Below, piece by piece: positions 1 to 6,506 of a DNA stretch of 10,937 nucleotides (its first letter is position 1; each line of letters opens with the position of its first letter). A model generated the notes under the pieces. The model was not told the origin of the DNA and made no database searches. It worked only from the letters and a program-made list of their open reading frames with translations. The stretch comes from an uncultured Coriobacteriaceae bacterium (GTDB lineage: Bacteria > Actinomycetota > Coriobacteriia > Coriobacteriales > QAMH01), in NCBI GenBank assembly GCA_902783925.1, contig CACZSV010000010.1:1-10937 (forward strand). Direction: 5' to 3'. A program made the translations under genes and the position numbers.

Positions 1-1118
1 AGAATATTTCCACGATTGGAATGGGATGCATGCGCCTGCCACTTTTAAGCGACGATGCTCAGGACATAGATATCGCGCAAGTCGACGAAATGGTCGACTG
101 GTCCCTTGAACATGGGGTCAACTACTTTGATACCGCCTGGGGTTACCACGATGGCAAATCCGAGACTGTAATCGGGAAAAGTCTGGCACGGCACTCACGG
201 GAGAGCTGGCATATCGCAAGCAAGTTTCCCGGGTACGACAATTCTAACTTTGGCAAACACGAGGAGATTTTCCAGAAGCAGCTTGAAAAATGCGGTGTTG
301 ACTACTTCGATTTCTATCTCATCCACAATGTGACCGAATCTAACATCGAAGATTACCTGGCAGAAGACACCCACCACACGATGGAATATTTCTCGAAGCA
401 AAAAGAACTTGGGCGCATTAAGCACCTTGGGTTTTCCTGCCATGGAGACTTCGATACCTTCGAACGGTTCATGGAAAAGTTCGGTGACTGCATGGAATTC
501 TGCCAACTACAGATCAATTACCAAGACTGGGATTTCCAAGAGGCAAAGCTCAAGGTTGCATACCTCAACGAACGCAATGTTCCTATCGTAGTTATGGAAC
601 CATTGCGCGGCGGGCACCTCATCGACTTTACACCTGCGGAAAAAGAGAAGCTCGAAGCACTGCGTCCGGGAATCTCCGCTCCCGAATGGGCATATCGCTA
701 CGTACAGTCCGTACCAGGGGTCGGCGTCACGCTTTCCGGCATGTCAACACTTGAGCAGTGCAAGCAAAATATCGCGATATTCGAAACCGAGGCGCCTCTC
801 AACGACGAGGAACGCCAGGCCCTCTACGATATATCTGCCACACGTCTTGCCGGGGATATGGTTCCTTGCACCTCGTGCCGTTATTGCACCGAATACTGTC
901 CTATCGAGCTCGACATCCCCGTTCTTATCGGTCTTTACAACGAAAATATGTCGAAGGACGACGAGCATTGGATGATGTTCATGAAGCTTAAGCGTTTCGA
1001 TGCAGACAAGCAGCCAAGCGCATGCATAGCGTGCGGAAGCTGCGCTGCTGTGTGCCCTCAGCAAATCGACATCCCCGACGTGCTCGCGAAGCTTGCCCAG
1101 GCAGCAGGTCAGTCGTAG
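1..1118 (+). CDS. Aldo/keto reductase with C-terminal double [4Fe-4S] domain (5' partial)
   Basis: This is an NADP-linked oxidoreductase of the aldo/keto reductase superfamily with an appended ferredoxin-like domain, probably cytosolic; its substrate cannot be told. The frame is open to the left edge and reads NISTIGMGCMRLPLL across it. This is the usual first beta-strand of the family, so the ATG at 21 is internal and about 10-20 residues lie outside. Counting from that Met, the catalytic tetrad is complete: D37 and Y42 (FDTAWGY), K68 (ASKFPGY) and H102 (YLIHNV). The tail carries two CxxCxxCxxxCP motifs, C283/286/289/293 and C335/338/341/345, for two [4Fe-4S] clusters. Such fusions are common in anaerobes and suggest electron exchange with ferredoxin. 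It is transcribed towards the large minus-strand array and is not part of it. Family call is sure, physiological role is not. Confidence 0.93.
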   Translation, partial: NISTIGMGCMRLPLLSDDAQDIDIAQVDEMVDWSLEHGVNYFDTAWGYHDGKSETVIGKSLARHSRESWHIASKFPGYDNSNFGKHEEIFQKQLEKCGVDYFDFYLIHNVTESNIEDYLAEDTHHTMEYFSKQKELGRIKHLGFSCHGDFDTFERFMEKFGDCMEFCQLQINYQDWDFQEAKLKVAYLNERNVPIVVMEPLRGGHLIDFTPAEKEKLEALRPGISAPEWAYRYVQSVPGVGVTLSGMSTLEQCKQNIAIFETEAPLNDEERQALYDISATRLAGDMVPCTSCRYCTEYCPIELDIPVLIGLYNENMSKDDEHWMMFMKLKRFDADKQPSACIACGSCAAVCPQQIDIPDVLAKLAQAAGQS

Positions 1119-1147
1119 GGCTGCGAGTCATCGGAGTCAAGTCAAAT

Positions 1148-1188
1148 GTGTTGTGCCGAGAAGGGGACGACCTTTTTCGACACAACAC
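1148..1188. repeat. Long imperfect hairpin, possible palindromic repeat element
   Basis: GTGTTGTG (1148-1155) pairs with CACAACAC (1181-1188). After one C/A mismatch, 1157-1165 pairs with 1171-1179 (two G-U pairs on the + strand), leaving a 5-base loop. The stem is thus about 17 bp with one mismatch, starting 30 bases after the reductase stop codon. No T-run follows on either strand, so it is not a textbook Rho-independent terminator, though it could still protect or process the mRNA 3' end. Its centre, AAGGGGACGACC, recurs almost exactly on the minus strand in the next hairpin. Confidence 0.6.
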
Positions 1189-1338
1189 GACCCACAATTA
1201 AATCAGATTGATATTTAGCGGGCGTCGTGTCGATTTCGGCTTAGGAGAGACCGCACCTTCTGGCAAAAATAGCTTTTTCTGGTCAAGACTCGAGCCAGCA
1301 GAAGCGATTCTTGCTACATGAGCTCCGAATCTGACACG

Positions 1339-1406
1339 AACAAAGGAACAAAGGGAAACAAAGGGGATTCTCCCCTGGAGACAGGGGTCAGTCCCCTTTG
1401 TTTCCC
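1339..1406 (-). terminator. Probable Rho-independent terminator of focA and the upstream array
   Basis: A perfect 15-bp stem joins 1353-1367 and 1392-1406; inside it, CCCCTG (1372-1377) pairs with CAGGGG (1382-1387) around a 4-base loop. Read on the minus strand, the structure begins 20 bases after the focA stop codon and is followed directly by the T-rich tract TTTGTTCCTTTG (1352-1341). That orientation fits termination of the leftward transcript. On the + strand the downstream flank is GC-rich, so it would work poorly for the reductase gene. The T-rich tail comes from a CAAAGG motif repeated at 1341, 1349 and 1359. The T-tract is interrupted by Gs and Cs, so strength is uncertain. Confidence 0.65.
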
Positions 1407-1426
1407 GCCGCGTCTGGGAAGCCTCG

Positions 1427-2290
1427 TTAGCTTTGCTTCTTGTGATACGCGAGCCAGTACACCATGCCGACCATGATGGCACCGCCAACAATGTTGCCAA
1501 GCGTGGCAAGTCCGATGTTGTAGCAAGCGCCGCCTGCGTTGAGAGCCTGCATGATGGCATCGAGCTTGGTCGGATCGATATCGCCCGTATAGCCATACGT
1601 GTTCAGTGCGGCAATACCCATGGGCAGGAAGAACATGTTGGCCACGCAGTGCTCGAACCCGCATGCGACGAACGCCATAACGGGAAAAATCGACGTGAAC
1701 ACCTTGTCGATGACCGTGCGACCCGCAAAGCCCATCCATACCGCCAGGCACACGAGCCAGTTGCACATGATGCCGCGGAAGAAGATGACCCCCGGTGCAA
1801 GCGAGATCTTGCCATACGCCACATTGATCATGGCGTTGCCCACAGCTCCCCCGTTCATACCGGCAAAGTTAGCGCCAATCAAGACGGCCACGATGATGAG
1901 CGATCCTATCAGATTGCCGATATACACGATGGCCCAGTTCTTCAGAACCGCAACCCAGCTGATCTTCTTGTCGGCAGCCGCGCACACCATCAGACAATTG
2001 CCAGTGAAGAGCTCGGCACCAGCCACGATGACGCACAACAGGCCGAGCGAGAACGCCAGTCCGCCGAGCACCTGAGACGGCGCGAACGACAGCGTGGTAT
2101 CGCCTTTCACAAGCAGCATGAATGTCGCGCCCGTGGCAATGAGCATACCCGCCATAACGGCCAGCGCGAATGCGGGCAATATACCGAGTTTGGTCTTGCC
2201 GATAGCGACGTTTTGCGCTTGTGCGAACAGCGCCGCAGCTCCGCGGCAGTCGGGTTTGGCCCCCGCCACTTCCTTCTTCAATTCTTCCAT
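1427..2290 (-). CDS. focA: Formate/nitrite transporter (FNT) family channel, probably formate
   Basis: This 287-residue membrane protein is an FNT channel, a pentamer in which each subunit conducts formate or a similar small monovalent anion. Six hydrophobic segments alternate with short loops. Family signatures are present: AGAELFTGNCL (90-100), IMCNWLVCLAVWM (174-186) and GFEHCVANMFFLPMG (211-225), with the central pore histidine at H214. Length matches FocA/NirC. I chose ATG at 2290 because AAAGG lies 10 bases upstream; the in-frame TTG at 2299 would be only one base from it. It is the last gene of the array, 90 bases after the ABC ATPase stop, and is followed by a likely terminator. Nitrite or hydrosulfide are alternative FNT substrates, but the co-located formate-tetrahydrofolate ligase makes formate the best guess. 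Direction (import or export) cannot be read from sequence. Confidence 0.9.
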   Translation of the reverse strand: MEELKKEVAGAKPDCRGAAALFAQAQNVAIGKTKLGILPAFALAVMAGMLIATGATFMLLVKGDTTLSFAPSQVLGGLAFSLGLLCVIVAGAELFTGNCLMVCAAADKKISWVAVLKNWAIVYIGNLIGSLIIVAVLIGANFAGMNGGAVGNAMINVAYGKISLAPGVIFFRGIMCNWLVCLAVWMGFAGRTVIDKVFTSIFPVMAFVACGFEHCVANMFFLPMGIAALNTYGYTGDIDPTKLDAIMQALNAGGACYNIGLATLGNIVGGAIMVGMVYWLAYHKKQS

Positions 2291-2380
2291 ACCTCTCAAG
2301 CCTTTCCCTCACCTATTTCATCTCGACCGCTTCCCTGCGAACAAATGCAAAATTCGAGAAGCGAGGCGGTCGCAAATTCC

Positions 2381-2932
2381 TCATATCTGCAACACTATGC
2401 TGCAGCGGTCAATCACCTGCTTATCATGCGTAGCAGCAACCACGAGCATATCGTAGCACCGCCTCTGCACAACATCGAGCACAAGAGACGCGCTCTCCTC
2501 ATCGAGACGCGCTGTGGGCTCGTCGAGCAACGCCACCTGCGCCGGAAATGCAAACGCACGTGCCAAAGCCGCGCGGCGCCGTTGACCACCGGAAAGCTCT
2601 TCCACGCGAGCGTGGAGCTTGCCCGCAAGGCCCAATGACTCGAGCAGCTCGACCGCAACTGCATCATCGCATCCAACGAGGGTCACGTTGGCAAGCACGT
2701 CCATCCACGGAAACAACCGGTCGTCCTCGAACTGCACCGATACACGTTCAGGGCACCCCTCGACGCGGCCAGCATCGGGCTGTTCAAGACCGGCCAGAAT
2801 GCGCAGCAGCGTAGACTTTCCTGCACCTGACACGCCAGCAACGCCCACGAGCCCGTGTTCAGGCAAATCGGCGTTTATACCATCGAGCACACACGTGCCA
2901 TCGAAGGACTTTTTAAGACCAGCTAATTTCAT
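2381..2932 (-). CDS. ABC transporter ATP-binding protein, compact (SsuB/TauB-like)
   Basis: This is the ATPase of the three-gene importer; it hydrolyses ATP at the cytoplasmic face of the permease. All core motifs are visible: Walker A GVSGAGKST (33-41), Q-loop at Q68 (VQFEDDRLFPW), signature LSGGQRRR (113-120), Walker B VALLDEPT with D137/E138, and H-loop H169 (AATHD). At 183 residues it is much shorter than the usual 240-260. It ends 14 residues after the H-loop and has a tight segment between Walker A and the Q-loop, so it is a minimal but apparently intact nucleotide-binding domain. The start is the ATG at 2932, which overlaps the permease stop as ATGA and has GGGAG 8 bases upstream; a start further upstream at 2968 would lie inside the permease gene. 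The FRLFPW-like Q-loop resembles nitrate/sulfonate/taurine importers. Confidence 0.9.
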   Translation of the reverse strand: MKLAGLKKSFDGTCVLDGINADLPEHGLVGVAGVSGAGKSTLLRILAGLEQPDAGRVEGCPERVSVQFEDDRLFPWMDVLANVTLVGCDDAVAVELLESLGLAGKLHARVEELSGGQRRRAALARAFAFPAQVALLDEPTARLDEESASLVLDVVQRRCYDMLVVAATHDKQVIDRCSIVLQI

Positions 2933-3714
2933 CGTGAAGTCTCCCAGCCCGGGAAATGCGAAGCACACGCCCGTAACGCCGTCTCCATCGCCAAGCTAAT
3001 GACAATGATGACGAGCGCCCACACAAAAATATCAGCCGCTTCGAGCGCAATTTTCGCGTGATAAATGCCCGAGCCCATACCGAACATGGGAAGAGCGAGC
3101 ACCTCAGCCGTAATGCCAGATTTCCACGCGAGACCCAGGCCCACGACCGCCGTCGAAAGCAGCTGCGGCGCGATAGCGGGAAGATACAGCTTGAATAGCC
3201 GCCGCATCGCACCAAGCTTAAACACGCGCGCGACTTCGACAATGCCGCGATCGATGGAGTCAAGCGCCTCGATAGCGCCGGTCCACGCCACGGGAAGAAC
3301 CATGAGCGCGGATATGATGGCAGAAAGCCAGGTCGCGTTTACCCACAGGAGCATGAGCAGGATGAAGCACACGACCGGCACGGTGCGCATGACCTTCACA
3401 AACGGCGCGAATACAGCGCGCACGTGGGGCCAGGCCGCCATGGGGAGCGCGCACGCCACGCCAAGCACCATGCCGCACGCAAAGCCGACGAGCACGCGCA
3501 ATAGCGACCACCCGACCGCTTGCCAAAAACCGGTGGTCACCATGAGCTCGACGGCACGCACGGCAACGTCCTGTGGCTTGGGCACAATATACGGAGCGGC
3601 GACGGCAAGGGCCACGGTTTCCCATATTGCCAGGGCAAGGACGATAAATAGGACCGTCCCTACCCCGCGTGGAAATGCCGCGGCTTTCCGCTTGCCGTCG
3701 CCGAATAGGTTCAT
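2929..3714 (-). CDS. ABC transporter permease, nitrate/sulfonate/bicarbonate type
   Basis: This 261-residue inner-membrane protein is the BPD_transp_1 (SsuC/TauC-like) permease, expected as a homodimer. About six hydrophobic segments are visible, beginning at 19-40. The cytoplasmic EAA loop that contacts the ATPase is E160-VARVFKLGAMRRLFKLYLP (to 179), with the invariant glycine G168. The N-terminal IVPKPQDV (43-50) is typical of this subfamily. I chose ATG at 3714, four bases after the lipoprotein stop codon; an upstream start at 3822 would overlap that gene by about 100 bases and adds a non-membrane segment unlike the family. The Shine-Dalgarno is weak (AGG, 4 bases away), so translation is probably coupled. 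The 3' end overlaps the ATPase start by 4 bases. Confidence 0.9.
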   Translation of the reverse strand: MNLFGDGKRKAAAFPRGVGTVLFIVLALAIWETVALAVAAPYIVPKPQDVAVRAVELMVTTGFWQAVGWSLLRVLVGFACGMVLGVACALPMAAWPHVRAVFAPFVKVMRTVPVVCFILLMLLWVNATWLSAIISALMVLPVAWTGAIEALDSIDRGIVEVARVFKLGAMRRLFKLYLPAIAPQLLSTAVVGLGLAWKSGITAEVLALPMFGMGSGIYHAKIALEAADIFVWALVIIVISLAMETALRACASHFPGWETSR

Positions 3715-3718
3715 GCGC

Positions 3719-4744
3719 CTAGTAATAGAACGCCTTGTCGGGCAGGGCGCTGCCGACCGACTTGGGGTTGGCCTTATACAGAACAGCCAGATAGCCGTCG
3801 ACCGCAGCCTGAGCATCGGCACCAGTCACGCATACGAGCGAGCATTTTGGAATAGCGCTCTTGGCAACAGCGGCATTCGGCAAGATACGCAGATCGGCGC
3901 AAAGCTGAGCAGCAGCATCGATATCGTTATTCGCGAACTGCACCGAGGCATTCAGGTCTTCGAGAAACTGCTTGACGGCTTCGGGGTGTTGCTCAGCAAA
4001 TTCGGAGCGCACGATAACGCACCCCATGGCCAATTCGGTTCCCGTAGCCTTCTTCCACTCCTCGCCGATATTCAGCGCCACGCGCAGAGAATCGCCGCCC
4101 TTTGCCTGGGCAACCGACACGAACGGTTCGGGCAACAAGGCCAGCTCGGCCTCGCCGTTAGCCGCAAGCGCCGCGAGCTCCGAATGCTCGGGAAGATACT
4201 CGATATTCACGGTTTTACCCGGCTCAAGCCCCGCCTGCTGCAGCAAGTACTCGAAAATGTACTGAGGGTTCGCACCTGCGCCCGTAGCATACACGCGCTT
4301 ACCTGAAAGATCGGACAACGAGCTCACGCCCTCGCCTTTCTGCAGCAGATACAGCGTGCCGTACGTATCGACCGCAAGCATCTTAACGCCACCTTGCGTC
4401 TTGTTGTACAGCGTAGCGGCGAGATTCGTGGGGACAGCTGCGATATCGACAGAGCCAGAGCTTATGGCACTGACAACTTCGTCGGTAGCCCCGACAAAAC
4501 GCACATCGTACGCCGAGTTTTGCGAAAGCCTGGCCATCCCTATACCCGTCGGGCCGTTCAAGGCCATCACGTGCACGGCATTGGCAGCCGCGGTCGACGA
4601 CGCAGACGCCGACGAAGTAGAGGCCGAAGCAGAAGAGCTCGCATTCGTGGAGGATGTCTGCTGACCGCAGGCACCCAAGCACATGAGAAGCGCCGCAAAA
4701 ACGACAAGCACCCCGAGCTTCTTTCCCATTCCCAATGCGTTCAT
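3719..4744 (-). CDS. ABC transporter substrate-binding lipoprotein, substrate unknown
   Basis: This 341-residue protein captures the solute for the importer on the outside of the membrane. The N-terminus is a lipoprotein signal: KK at 8-9, a hydrophobic stretch 10-22, and lipobox LGAC with the lipidated cysteine at C26. A Ser/Ala/Thr-rich tether follows (about 29-54). The mature domain begins VHVMALNGPTGIGMARL and contains the features of periplasmic-binding folds of the NMT1/SsuA-like class: SGSVDIAAVPTNLA, LSGKRVYATG and ELALLPEPFV. These proteins bind sulfonates, nitrate, bicarbonate, thiamine precursors and similar solutes, and I cannot choose among them. GGAAGG lies 9 bases before the ATG at 4744. 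It starts 43 bases after the hydA stop, with no terminator seen between, so it may be read through from the hydrogenase gene. Confidence 0.88.
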   Translation of the reverse strand: MNALGMGKKLGVLVVFAALLMCLGACGQQTSSTNASSSASASTSSASASSTAAANAVHVMALNGPTGIGMARLSQNSAYDVRFVGATDEVVSAISSGSVDIAAVPTNLAATLYNKTQGGVKMLAVDTYGTLYLLQKGEGVSSLSDLSGKRVYATGAGANPQYIFEYLLQQAGLEPGKTVNIEYLPEHSELAALAANGEAELALLPEPFVSVAQAKGGDSLRVALNIGEEWKKATGTELAMGCVIVRSEFAEQHPEAVKQFLEDLNASVQFANNDIDAAAQLCADLRILPNAAVAKSAIPKCSLVCVTGADAQAAVDGYLAVLYKANPKSVGSALPDKAFYY

Positions 4745-4787
4745 TCTATATAACCTTCCAAGCTACTTAGATAAGCCACAAGAGGCT

Positions 4788-6506
4788 TTAGATATCCCAG
4801 GCTTCCTGATCCGTGTGCAGCCATTCATGCGCCGTATGGTTGAGCGGCTCGCCAATCCAATCCTTGTACAGCGTCTGGATGTCAGGATTCTCGTGCGAGT
4901 ATCGCAGCGTATCAGCCTCATCGAGAGCATTCAGATTTGCCGCGCGCTCGCTCGCGAGCTCCTGGTTAAAGACGATTGGCTGGCCACCACCGCCCACGCA
5001 ACCACCCGGACATGCCATGATTTCGACAAAGTCGAGGTCGACCTCGCCTGCCTCGATGGCATCGAGCAGCTTGGCTGTATTGCCCAATCCGCTTGCCACG
5101 GCGATGCGCACCGGCGTGCCGTCAACATCGAGCTCCTTGGTTACCCAGGGCTTATCAGGCGTTGCCGCCGTCGTATCGCATGTCGAAAAGTCCGGATTAT
5201 TCCCGGTGATCAAAAACACGGCGGAGCGCAGCGCGGCCTCCATAACGCCGCCCGTGCGCCCGAAGATAGTACCGGCGCCAGTTGAAAGCCCCAACGGGTT
5301 ATCGAACTCGGTCTCTTCCAGAGCCGCACAATCAACGCGGAACATCTTCAACATGCGGTCGAATTCGCGCACGGTCAGCACGGCATCGACGTCACGGCCG
5401 GCTTCCGTTGCCAGCTGAGGCACGTCGCATTCGTACTTCTTGGCCACGCACGGCATGACCGAAACGACGAACAGGCGCTTGCCGGCCTCCTCTGCCACGG
5501 CGCGCATAGTGTTCTTCACAACCGCGCCCATCATCTGATGAGGTGATTTAGCAGACGAAAGCTGGCTCACGAATTGCGGGTAATGCAGCTTGGCGAAACG
5601 CACCCAGCCCGGGCAGCAGCTCGTGAACATCGGACGCGGCTTGTCCGAAGACATGAACTGCACGAACTCACTTCCCTCTTCCATGATGGTGAGGTCTGCG
5701 GCAAAATCGGTGTCGTAGACGTAATCGAAACCGAGCGCGCGCAACGCCGAAGCCATGCGGCCCGGAGTCGCGTCTTCGCGGGCCAAGCCGAGCGGCTCGC
5801 CCCAGGCGGCGCGCACGGCGGGAGCCACCTGCACGACGGCAATCGTGTCGGGATCTGCAATCGCGTCCATCACTTTCGGGATATCGCGGCGAGACGTCAG
5901 GGCGCCCGTCGGGCAATGCGTGATGCACTGGCCGCAGAGCGCGCAACCGGCGGCATCGATATTCAGACCGTCTTTTACGGTCACCTTCATATGCGGGCCG
6001 CTGCCGGTGAAATCCCATACAGCGCAGTGCTGGACTTTCTCGCATTCTGCAACGCAGCGCATGCACTTGATGCACTTGCTGGAATCGCGGACCAGCGGAA
6101 AGTCCTCGTCCCATTCGCCTTTGGGCGGACGTGCGTCAAACGGCATAGACTGAATGCCAAAATCGGCGCACAGACGACGCAGCGCGCAGGTTTCGGAACG
6201 CGCGCAGCTCGTGCACTCGTTGCGATGCTCCGACAAGATCATCTGCAGGTTGGTCTGACGGGCACGCACCACGGCGGGCGTGTTCGTATGAATGACCATG
6301 CCATCGCGCACCGCCGTATTGCATGCGGCAGCCATGCGCTCTTCGCCCTCGACCTCGACGACGCACACACGGCACGCGCCGATATCGTTGATCTTCTTCA
6401 TCCAGCACAGGGTCGGGATATCCACGCCGGCAGCTTTCGCCGCGCCCAGGATAGTCATGCCCTCGCGGGCTTCGACGGTCTTCCCGTCAATGGTTACGGC
6501 TACCAT
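4788..6506 (-). CDS. hydA: [FeFe]-hydrogenase catalytic subunit, CpI-like modular type
   Basis: This catalyses reversible H2 oxidation/proton reduction at an H-cluster in the cytosol. It has 572 residues, like Clostridium pasteurianum CpI, and the same module order. First comes a [2Fe-2S] domain (C34, C45, C48, C62). A His-ligated [4Fe-4S] site follows (H94, C98, C101, C107), then two [4Fe-4S] sites (C145/148/151/155 and C188/191/194/198). The H-cluster domain has TSCCPGW (295-301), MPCVAKKYE (351-359) and EIMACPGGCVGGGGQP (495-510). Its ligands should be C298, C353, C499 and C503. The proton-path residues C297, E277, E280 and S317 are also conserved, so it should be active. A small-subunit-like tail (SHENP to HEWLHT) ends the protein. 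The ATG at 6506 has GGAGG 8 bases upstream and overlaps the preceding stop by 7 bases; the longer frame from 6572 adds unrelated residues. No maturase genes (hydE/F/G) are in the window. Confidence 0.96.
   Translation of the reverse strand: MVAVTIDGKTVEAREGMTILGAAKAAGVDIPTLCWMKKINDIGACRVCVVEVEGEERMAAACNTAVRDGMVIHTNTPAVVRARQTNLQMILSEHRNECTSCARSETCALRRLCADFGIQSMPFDARPPKGEWDEDFPLVRDSSKCIKCMRCVAECEKVQHCAVWDFTGSGPHMKVTVKDGLNIDAAGCALCGQCITHCPTGALTSRRDIPKVMDAIADPDTIAVVQVAPAVRAAWGEPLGLAREDATPGRMASALRALGFDYVYDTDFAADLTIMEEGSEFVQFMSSDKPRPMFTSCCPGWVRFAKLHYPQFVSQLSSAKSPHQMMGAVVKNTMRAVAEEAGKRLFVVSVMPCVAKKYECDVPQLATEAGRDVDAVLTVREFDRMLKMFRVDCAALEETEFDNPLGLSTGAGTIFGRTGGVMEAALRSAVFLITGNNPDFSTCDTTAATPDKPWVTKELDVDGTPVRIAVASGLGNTAKLLDAIEAGEVDLDFVEIMACPGGCVGGGGQPIVFNQELASERAANLNALDEADTLRYSHENPDIQTLYKDWIGEPLNHTAHEWLHTDQEAWDI

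Larger units (their letters stand above)
1119..1426. other. Convergent intergenic region with two hairpin elements
   Basis: This 308-base stretch separates the 3' ends of the + strand reductase and the minus-strand focA. I see no convincing gene in it: the open frames are extensions or shadows of the neighbours and lack family motifs. It contains two long inverted repeats (1148-1188 and 1353-1406, listed separately). Between them lies AT-richer sequence, about 1196-1330, with an A5/T5 mini-palindrome near 1265-1278 and two copies of TTCTGG around it. No promoter is expected or seen between convergent genes. Confidence 0.7.

Noticed and set aside
1341..1406. The repeated CAAAGG/GGGGA structure as a CRISPR array.
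   Set aside because: Units are under 10 bases with no regular spacers and no cas genes; it is a hairpin with a short local duplication.
2324..2372. Inverted repeat CGACCGC/GCGGTCG in the gap before focA, considered as a regulatory hairpin or terminator.
   Set aside because: Only 7 bp with a 35-base loop and no T-run; such matches occur by chance in GC-rich DNA.
2291..2380. Possible sigma-70-like promoter for focA (TTGTTC with TGAAAT, 18-base spacing).
   Set aside because: Both hexamers match consensus at only about half of the positions; not enough to claim a separate promoter.
1433..2638. A 401-residue open frame on the + strand across focA and the ATPase gene.
   Set aside because: It is antisense to two genes with clear family motifs, has no recognisable domain and is a by-product of GC-rich codon use.
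3065..4306. A 413-residue + strand open frame over the permease and lipoprotein genes.
   Set aside because: Antisense to genes with clear motifs; its translation is low-information and rich in Arg, Ser and Thr, as expected of a shadow frame.
4745..4787. Small stem AAGCC/GGCTT between hydA and the lipoprotein gene as a terminator.
   Set aside because: The stem is 5 bp and no T-run follows on the minus strand, so read-through is more likely.
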